Part shown: piece after piece, positions 58,187 to 64,000 of the stretch
Numbering within the stretch: position 1 is the stretch's first letter
How the letters are laid out: each line of letters begins with the position of its first letter
NCBI RefSeq assembly: GCF_024171565.1
Contig: NZ_JALJZZ010000003.1
Location: forward strand, 186,001 to 250,000
Length of the DNA: 64,000 nt
Source: Okibacterium sp. HSC-33S16
GTDB taxonomy: Bacteria; Actinomycetota; Actinomycetes; Actinomycetales; Microbacteriaceae
Reading direction: 5' to 3'
Program-made: the position numbers and the translations under genes
Notes under the pieces: generated by a model
Databases searched by the model: none
What the model was told of the DNA's origin: nothing
Seen by the model: only the letters and a program-made list of their open reading frames with translations

Positions 58187-61100
58187 ATGAGTGTTCCAGC
58201 TCCGAACGATGACGCCATCACAGTCCCGTCACGCCCGGTCCGGTCTGCGCCGTCACCGTTCCCGATGATGGCGGCCCTGGCTCCGGTTGTCGGGTCGGGC
58301 CTTATCTGGTTGGTGACTCACTCGCCGTTTGCGCTCATCTTTGCCGCACTCGGGCCGCTCATCGCCATTGCCAGCGTGGTGGACTCACGGTGGTCCTCGG
58401 GCAGGAAGTTGACAAAGGACCTTGCCTCGTACGAGCGAGAGCTCGATCGGCTCTGTGGCGTCATTGACGAGCGGCTCGAGGAGGAACGTGTCCTGAGAAG
58501 AGACAGCCACCCGGGAGCACGGGGCTTTCTTAACCCCACTGACACGGGAACGAGCATCCTCTTCGGACGTTGGCGCAGTTCCGATGCGGGTTCCCGGCAG
58601 GTTGTGCTGGGAACCGGAACCCTACGAAGCACGCTTCGGCTTGATGGTGCCGTCGGGTCGGAGGAAACTCGCGCGCTCAGAGCCCGTGCACGTCACGTTT
58701 CGGGTGTTCCCATCGTCGTCGACGCCACACGAGGCATCGGGATTGTCGGCACACCGGTTCTCACGCGCTCCTGCGCTCGGGCAATCGCACTTCAGTTGTG
58801 CCAAGCAATACCACCGGACACCGCATCCATCCGAATCGAGGGGGCGGGCTGGGAATGGGCATCCGCGCTTCCGCACACTGCACCCGGAAGTCAGCCGACA
58901 ACAATCCGCATCCGAGATCGTGCTGCCACAACCCCGTCCGGGATGAGGGCCGACGGTTACACGGTCTCAGGGGGTCAACCGACGACGGGCTTCGATGTCC
59001 TTCTTGTGCTCGCCGATTCACTCGAACAGATTCCAACAGCATGCCGGGCCGTTCTTGAGGTGAGCACTCCGGGTAAGGGAACTCTCCATCGGGTAGCGCC
59101 CGACTCCGTGGCGGGTGTGAAAGCTGGTGCCGCGGAGTCCCATGTGGTGGCTGTTGAACACGTGACAGCTGTCGAGGCAGCGGCCTTCGCGGCTGGGCTT
59201 GCCGAGGCGGCGGAGCGGTTGGGTGTCGCGCGTCCCCTGACGAAGCTGCCAACCTCGGTCGGTTTCGGCGAGTTGCGCAGTCACGACGTCGGCCAGCGGG
59301 GGAGTAGCGCTCACGCCGGTTCGACGCTGGCAGCCGCACTCGGGATCGGTCCGGATGGGCCGGTCCTCGTCGACATTGTGGAGCAGGGGCCACACGCCAT
59401 CGTGGGCGGAACGACGGGCAGCGGAAAGAGCGAACTGCTTACGACCTGGGTCGCGAGTATGGCCCAGAGCCATACGCCCGGGGATGTGACCTTCCTCCTG
59501 GTCGACTTCAAAGGCGGCAGCGCATTCGCCCCTCTTCAGTGTCTTCCTCACGTCGTCGGCGTGCTGACGGACCTCGATGCGGTCGCAGCCGCTCGTGCCC
59601 TGGCAAGCCTCACGGCAGAAGTCGTCTATCGAGAAAAGATGCTCAACAACCTCGGATGCCGGGATATTAGCGAGACCGGGGGCGCATTTCCACGATTGGT
59701 TATCGTTGTCGACGAGTTCGCCGCGATGCTCGACGGCTTCAGCGAACTGTCCGCGCTGTTCATCGACATCGCTGCTCGAGGCCGGTCCTTGGGCATGCAC
59801 CTCATTCTTTGCACGCAACGACCGGTCGGAGTGATGAAGGACTCGCTCCTGGCGAATTGCGGGCTCCGCATGTCATTGCGCGTTCATGAGCGAGGCGACA
59901 GCCTCGCGGTGGTGGGTACCGACGCTGCGGCGAAACTCTCGCCGGGACAGCCGGGCCGCCTGATCCTCGCGGCGGGCGGATCAGTGGGCCCGATACAGGT
60001 TGGAACTGTGACGCCGCAGGAGATAGCGGACATCGCGGCACTGCGTCCCTCGTCGGCCGCTCCTCGGCGCCCGTGGCTTGACCCGCTTCCGTCCTGGGTT
60101 CCGCTCCTCGATCTCGAACCGGCAGGTGGCATTCGGTTCGGGCGTGCCGACCTGCCTGATGCCCAGCGCCAGGAAACGGCCGTGTGGTCGCCGGAACAGG
60201 ACGGAAGCGTGCTCGTTGTCGGGACGACGCGATCGGGCAAGACCACCCTCCTCGATACGGTGACTGCAGAGGTCCTGTCTGCAGAATCCGCTTCCCGGTC
60301 CTGGAACTTCCTTCGCGTCGGCTCTGACGACGAAGAGACGTGGGACACCGTGATTGGTCTTGCCGCCCGGCTCCGTTCCGTAGCCGGGATAGTGCCGGGT
60401 ACGATCTTGCTGATCGATGACCTCGACTCGGTCCTGGCCCGACTCGACGACGACTACGCGACCCGGCTTCGCGACGCGGTGGTCGAACTTCTCCGCGACG
60501 GCCCTCGGCGGTCACTATGGCTGATGATTACTGTGCAGCGGCTCGCTGGAACGCTGGGTGTGTTGTCCGGGTTCGTTGGAGCGCTGTTGCTCTTGCGCGT
60601 GGCGAATAGGCAGGAGCACCTCATGAGCGGTGGCGACGGTGATACGTGGGTCGCCGGACGGGCACCCGGAAGCGGAATCTGGCGCGGCACAACCGTTCAG
60701 GTCGCCGTTGCGGAACCCGTGAGCGCAGGCGGTTCCGAGGACGATGCCCGAGACCGTCATCCCCGTTCAGCGCCTGGGCGGCACGGCCTTCACCGTACGG
60801 CGCCGCTCTATGACTTCAGAGCTCACCCCGTCACGATGGTGGCAAGCGCGTTGCCACAGCAACGAATGGAGTCATTGCTGGCCGAGAATCGGGAGCACTC
60901 CGAACGCGAACCCCTGCGTATCGCGTCGATAGGTTCAGGCCTGCGGATATCGGTCGACGACCTGGCGCTGGGCGATCCCGGGGTCGTCGTCCTGGTCGGA
61001 GATGCCGACGACTGGCAGAGCCAGTGGGCTTTGTTTGCCGCCCTGCGCCAGAGTGCAGATTTCGTACTCGAGAACTGCACGGTGTCAGAGTTCCGAACGC

Positions 61101-61198
61101 TCACCAAGCGTCGCGAACTCCCTCCGCTTGTCTCCGCACCCGGGCACGGCTGGCATGTGCCGCCCGGTGGGCAGCCGGCGCGAGCACGGCTGCCCTGA
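58187..61198 (+). CDS. EccC-like FtsK/SpoIIIE ATPase
   Basis: A 1003-aa membrane ATPase. Two helices (about 28-44 and 47-65) are followed by a coiled region and then two ATPase domains. The first has GGTTGSGKSELL near 407 and RLVIVVDEF near 504, with LLVDFKGGSAF and LCTQRPVG as in type VII secretion EccC/EssC proteins. The second has VVGTTRSGKTTLL near 678 and ILLIDDLDS. EccC usually has three ATPase domains; this one has two recognisable ones, with a looser end. ATG 58187 is chosen from the homology start; the frame is open to 58121. No WXG100 gene is nearby. Confidence 0.85.
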   Translation: MSVPAPNDDAITVPSRPVRSAPSPFPMMAALAPVVGSGLIWLVTHSPFALIFAALGPLIAIASVVDSRWSSGRKLTKDLASYERELDRLCGVIDERLEEERVLRRDSHPGARGFLNPTDTGTSILFGRWRSSDAGSRQVVLGTGTLRSTLRLDGAVGSEETRALRARARHVSGVPIVVDATRGIGIVGTPVLTRSCARAIALQLCQAIPPDTASIRIEGAGWEWASALPHTAPGSQPTTIRIRDRAATTPSGMRADGYTVSGGQPTTGFDVLLVLADSLEQIPTACRAVLEVSTPGKGTLHRVAPDSVAGVKAGAAESHVVAVEHVTAVEAAAFAAGLAEAAERLGVARPLTKLPTSVGFGELRSHDVGQRGSSAHAGSTLAAALGIGPDGPVLVDIVEQGPHAIVGGTTGSGKSELLTTWVASMAQSHTPGDVTFLLVDFKGGSAFAPLQCLPHVVGVLTDLDAVAAARALASLTAEVVYREKMLNNLGCRDISETGGAFPRLVIVVDEFAAMLDGFSELSALFIDIAARGRSLGMHLILCTQRPVGVMKDSLLANCGLRMSLRVHERGDSLAVVGTDAAAKLSPGQPGRLILAAGGSVGPIQVGTVTPQEIADIAALRPSSAAPRRPWLDPLPSWVPLLDLEPAGGIRFGRADLPDAQRQETAVWSPEQDGSVLVVGTTRSGKTTLLDTVTAEVLSAESASRSWNFLRVGSDDEETWDTVIGLAARLRSVAGIVPGTILLIDDLDSVLARLDDDYATRLRDAVVELLRDGPRRSLWLMITVQRLAGTLGVLSGFVGALLLLRVANRQEHLMSGGDGDTWVAGRAPGSGIWRGTTVQVAVAEPVSAGGSEDDARDRHPRSAPGRHGLHRTAPLYDFRAHPVTMVASALPQQRMESLLAENREHSEREPLRIASIGSGLRISVDDLALGDPGVVVLVGDADDWQSQWALFAALRQSADFVLENCTVSEFRTLTKRRELPPLVSAPGHGWHVPPGGQPARARLP

Positions 61199-61211
61199 AC
61201 AACGGCGAACG

Positions 61212-62333
61212 CTATGCCGCGTCCAGCAGTGAGCCGAGGTCTTCTGACTCCAGTGCATGTGCCGTGGCTACCGGAGCGTTGTATATCGCTCCCTCATGCA
61301 CATTGAGGCCCTGCGCGAGGGCACGATCCGCTCGCAACGCGTCACGCCAGCCCACGGTGGCGAGAGCGCGGGCATAGGGGAGGGTCGCGTTCGTGAGCGC
61401 ATAGGTGGAGGTGTGCGGGACTGCTCCCGGCATGTTTCCGACGCAGTAGAACACCGACCCGTGAACGGTGAACGTGGGATCGGCGTGCGTCGTGGGGTGC
61501 GAGTCCTCGAAGCAGCCGCCCTGGTCGACAGAAATGTCGACGAGCACGCTTCCCGGCTTCATTTTGGCAACGAGCGCGTTGCTCACCAGCTTGGGTGTTT
61601 GCGCACCCGGGATGAGGACGGAGCCAATGACAAGGTCCGCGTTGATCAGCGAATGTTCGATCTCGAAGGCGTTACTGGCGATCGTTTTGACCCGGCCGGC
61701 GTAGTGCGCATCCAATTCGCGCAGGCGCGCAATGTTCGTGTCGAGAATCGTCACATCCGCTCCGAGGCCAACGGCGACCGCCGCAGCATTCGTCCCGGCA
61801 ACGCCGCCACCGAGGACGGTTACGCGGGCCGGCGATGTTCCGGGGACACCCGGCACCAAGAGACCCGGTCCGCCGTTGGGCTTGAGCATCGTGTTCGCGC
61901 CGACGATCGTCGAGAGGCGTCCGGCGACCTCGCTCATCGGTGCCAGAAGGGGCAGTGAGCGGTTGGGCAGTTGCACCGTTTCGTAAGCGATGGCTGTGAT
62001 CCCGGAAGACACCAACGCACGGGTCAGCTCGGCTTCAGCCGCGAGGTGCAGGTAGGTGAAGAGCACCAGTCCCTTTCGGAAGTAGCCATACTCGCTCGCG
62101 ATCGGCTCCTTCACCTTGAGCAGCAGTTCGGCGCGCTCCCATGTCTGAGAGGCATCCGGAAGAATCGTGGCTCCCGCTGACTCGAAGGCAGTGTCCGGGA
62201 TGGAGGAGCCGATGCCGGCGCCGGTCTCTATGAACACCTCGTGGCCAGCCAAAACGAGTTCGTGAACTCCTGCAGGGGTGATCGCAACACGATATTCGTT
62301 GTTCTTGAGCTCTCGGGGGACGGCGATTCTCAT
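61212..62333 (-). CDS. ald: Alanine dehydrogenase
   Basis: NAD-dependent enzyme of 373 aa that interconverts alanine with pyruvate and ammonia. Lys75 (KVKEP) and His96 (YLHLAAE) are the catalytic pair, at their canonical positions, and VLGGGVAGTNAAAVAVGLGA is the NAD-binding fold (read in parts). It allows growth on alanine and supports redox balance. Start ATG 62333, with GGAGCGCC upstream. Its stop is 13 bp from the convergent ATPase gene. Its 133-bp upstream gap shows no clear operator. Confidence 0.96.
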   Translation of the reverse strand: MRIAVPRELKNNEYRVAITPAGVHELVLAGHEVFIETGAGIGSSIPDTAFESAGATILPDASQTWERAELLLKVKEPIASEYGYFRKGLVLFTYLHLAAEAELTRALVSSGITAIAYETVQLPNRSLPLLAPMSEVAGRLSTIVGANTMLKPNGGPGLLVPGVPGTSPARVTVLGGGVAGTNAAAVAVGLGADVTILDTNIARLRELDAHYAGRVKTIASNAFEIEHSLINADLVIGSVLIPGAQTPKLVSNALVAKMKPGSVLVDISVDQGGCFEDSHPTTHADPTFTVHGSVFYCVGNMPGAVPHTSTYALTNATLPYARALATVGWRDALRADRALAQGLNVHEGAIYNAPVATAHALESEDLGSLLDAA

Positions 62334-62466
62334 GGCGCTCCTTCGTCAACGGCCGACCCAGGTGGGGTTCGGCATTCACAGACGTCGCACTCAAATGAGG
62401 TCCGACGTCACTGTCGGTGTGCGGCCAGGTCCGGCCGCGATCCCAGCCTAGCGAGGAAGCGAGGGG

Positions 62467-63480
62467 TTAGAGCGACGGAGAAACACGGATGCTGCCGACG
62501 ACAGCCGAGCCACCGAACACGTCAAGGGACAACTCCGGCAGAACCTCGTCCACTGTGTCTCTGCCGAGCGCGCCGGCGTCGACGAGCAGTGAGAGTCCGA
62601 CGACGGTTGCGGCGCGCAGGCTGCCGTCGAGCATCTTCAATGCAATCGCCGTTCCATCGGGTGCGGCCATGACCATGACCCCCTCGGCGCCCAGCTTGGC
62701 GAAGACCCCGAGACGGTCGATCACAATGGTGTTCGCGCGGCCGGGGCCATCGAGCGCCCAGCCATCCTCGAGGACCGCCTGGCACAGGATGCCGGCGTTG
62801 CGGTAGATGGCGAACGGAGATGTGGGGCTCGACGTGCGAATACGGCTAATCCCGCGGGCCAGACCGGCCAGGGAGAGGGCGTGTACGGGCGCACCGCAGC
62901 CATCAACGCCAGACGCAGCGGGGCGTTCACCGGTGAACCGCTCGACAACGTCGAGGATCGCGTGCTGCAGCGGGTGTTCCGGGTCGAGGTAGCTCTCAAT
63001 TGGCCAGTTGTTGGTGACGCAGGCCAGCAGCATCGCGGCGTGTTTGCCCGAGCAGTTCATGTAGATCGGTGACTTGTCGCCATTGTCCTTGAGCAGCTCA
63101 TCCCGCGCGGCTCCGTCGCCCGGCCAGTCCGCCGGGCACTGCAGTGCGGTTTCCGTCAGCCCGGCCTGCGCCAGGATGCTGCGCACGACCGAGACATGGC
63201 GCTGGGTGCCTGAGTGGCTCGCGGTCGCGAGCACGGCGGCCGCACCCCGCAGCCCAACGCCCGCGTTCATGACCGCAATGGCTTGAAACGGCTTCATGGT
63301 CGACCGCAGGAAGACCGGTGCGGACGGATCGCCCAGTGAACGCAGCACATCGGCGTGCTGGTCGATCACAATGGCCGAGCCGGAATGCCGCGACTCCACG
63401 AAACCGCTTCGCTCGACGACGGCCAGCTCCACGGCGCTCGTCGTTGAAAAGGTTCCTGCAGAGTTCGTTGTACTGGTCAC
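62467..63480 (-). CDS. Asparaginase, class 3 (Rhizobium etli type) family
   Basis: A 337-aa protein of the asparaginase II family. The Ser-x-x-Lys pair is visible in LRSTMKPFQ, the Cys-x-x-Lys metal pair in MNCSGKHAAM, and a further Cys in VDGCGAP, all matching the characterised class 3 enzymes. It would release ammonia from asparagine. No signal peptide is seen, so it is cytoplasmic. Start ATG 63480. With ald behind it on the same strand it fits amino-acid nitrogen use. Confidence 0.9.
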   Translation of the reverse strand: MTSTTNSAGTFSTTSAVELAVVERSGFVESRHSGSAIVIDQHADVLRSLGDPSAPVFLRSTMKPFQAIAVMNAGVGLRGAAAVLATASHSGTQRHVSVVRSILAQAGLTETALQCPADWPGDGAARDELLKDNGDKSPIYMNCSGKHAAMLLACVTNNWPIESYLDPEHPLQHAILDVVERFTGERPAASGVDGCGAPVHALSLAGLARGISRIRTSSPTSPFAIYRNAGILCQAVLEDGWALDGPGRANTIVIDRLGVFAKLGAEGVMVMAAPDGTAIALKMLDGSLRAATVVGLSLLVDAGALGRDTVDEVLPELSLDVFGGSAVVGSIRVSPSL

Positions 63481-63517
63481 CGGTCAAGATTAGCCGGGAT
63501 GATGACAGACTGAGGCC

Positions 63518-63988
63518 ATGCAGAGCGAACACAGCTATTCGATTGGCGTTGCCTGGCAGGGCAACCTCGGCACCGGTACGAGCGGCTACCGCGAATACAG
63601 CCGCGAGCTCACCGTAACGGCCGACGGCAAGCATCCGATTGAAGGTTCTGCCGACAAGCCGTTCCGCGGTGACCTCTCCCGCTGGAACCCTGAAGAGCTG
63701 CTCCTGGCCGCGCTGGCACAGTGCCATTTGCTCTCCTACCTCTACGTTGCCGTCACCGAGGGCGTCGTGGTCACCGACTATTCCGATGCTGCCACCGGCA
63801 CGATGCTCGAAGATGGGCAGGGCGGAGGCGCGTTCACCCAGGTGATGCTTCGGCCGCGAGTGACGGTCGCTGATCCTTCAATGACGGATGCCGCGATGCG
63901 CGCACATAAGAAGGCGAACGAACTCTGTTTCATCGCGCGCAGCGTGAATTTTCCGGTGCTGCACGAACCGGAGATCATCGTCGCCTGA
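63518..63988 (+). CDS. OsmC/Ohr-family protein
   Basis: A 156-aa protein of the OsmC peroxidase superfamily. The two redox cysteines are Cys69 (LAQCHLLSYL) and Cys137 (ELCFIARSVNFPV), in the usual positions on the central helix and near the C-terminus. It would reduce organic peroxides with dithiol donors. The sequence is nearer OsmC/YhfA-like members than Ohr. Start ATG 63518, 37 bp from the divergent asparaginase start. Complete before the window end; 12 nt follow. Confidence 0.9.
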   Translation: MQSEHSYSIGVAWQGNLGTGTSGYREYSRELTVTADGKHPIEGSADKPFRGDLSRWNPEELLLAALAQCHLLSYLYVAVTEGVVVTDYSDAATGTMLEDGQGGGAFTQVMLRPRVTVADPSMTDAAMRAHKKANELCFIARSVNFPVLHEPEIIVA

Positions 63989-64000
63989 GCGTCGTGCGCG

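Overview
The window is high-GC (about 63% by eye), dense, chromosomal DNA from a Gram-positive actinobacterium, most likely a member of the Microbacteriaceae. Pointers are the block argS - lmeA-like - lysA - hom - thrC - thrB - rho - prfA, a DUF222/HNH gene, DUF3097, DUF4037, DUF2804 and DUF4192 genes, HAAS/PadR pairs, many GTG starts, and several genes whose start codon sits 6-7 nt after a -10 box (leaderless mRNAs). No transposase, integrase, prophage or CRISPR array was seen. Species-level placement is not possible from what I can read.

Layout. 1-1,800: a GntR/YtrA-type regulator with an ABC transporter (ATPase and a cut permease), read leftwards from a palindromic operator. 1,843-12,257: mixed metabolic genes (amidase, CMD-domain protein, stand-alone SIP domain with an iron box, DUF222/HNH protein, aldo/keto reductase, flavin monooxygenase, disulfide oxidoreductase, arginase-like protein, PuuD-like amidotransferase). 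12,258-16,300: a structured convergent intergenic region, then PspA and a TPM-domain protein (envelope stress) and a hydrolase. 16,300-25,724: an apparent transporter remnant, DUF genes, a PadR/HAAS pair, a second amidase, tRNA-Arg(CCG), a transglutaminase and a lipoprotein.

25,837-36,908 is the core block: argS, an LmeA-like protein, then lysine and threonine synthesis (lysA, hom, thrC, thrB), rho with a strong intrinsic terminator, and prfA. cysK and cysE lie on the minus strand between prfA and prmC. From prmC the plus strand continues through a TsaC/YrdC protein, a GlcNAc-1-P transferase, an AtpI-like protein and the full ATP synthase set atpBEFHAGDC (42,248-49,047). yaaA follows at once, its start codon buried in a perfect 14-bp inverted repeat. 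49,857-64,000 holds tag and ogt (alkylation repair), a second aldo/keto reductase, a heterodimeric ABC exporter, a DUF4192 protein, a PP2C phosphatase next to an EccC-like FtsK/SpoIIIE ATPase, alanine dehydrogenase, an asparaginase and an OsmC protein.

Most of the window is ordinary housekeeping sequence and I did not find a convincing new multi-gene system. The most interesting signals are non-coding: the inverted repeat over the yaaA start, a hairpin-rich spacer with three copies of one 11-mer (12,258-12,509), a 62-nt uninterrupted purine run beside the DUF222/HNH gene, and an 8-mer (CGGATGCC) that is several-fold over-represented on both strands and in several reading frames. Counts were made by eye and may be off by a few.
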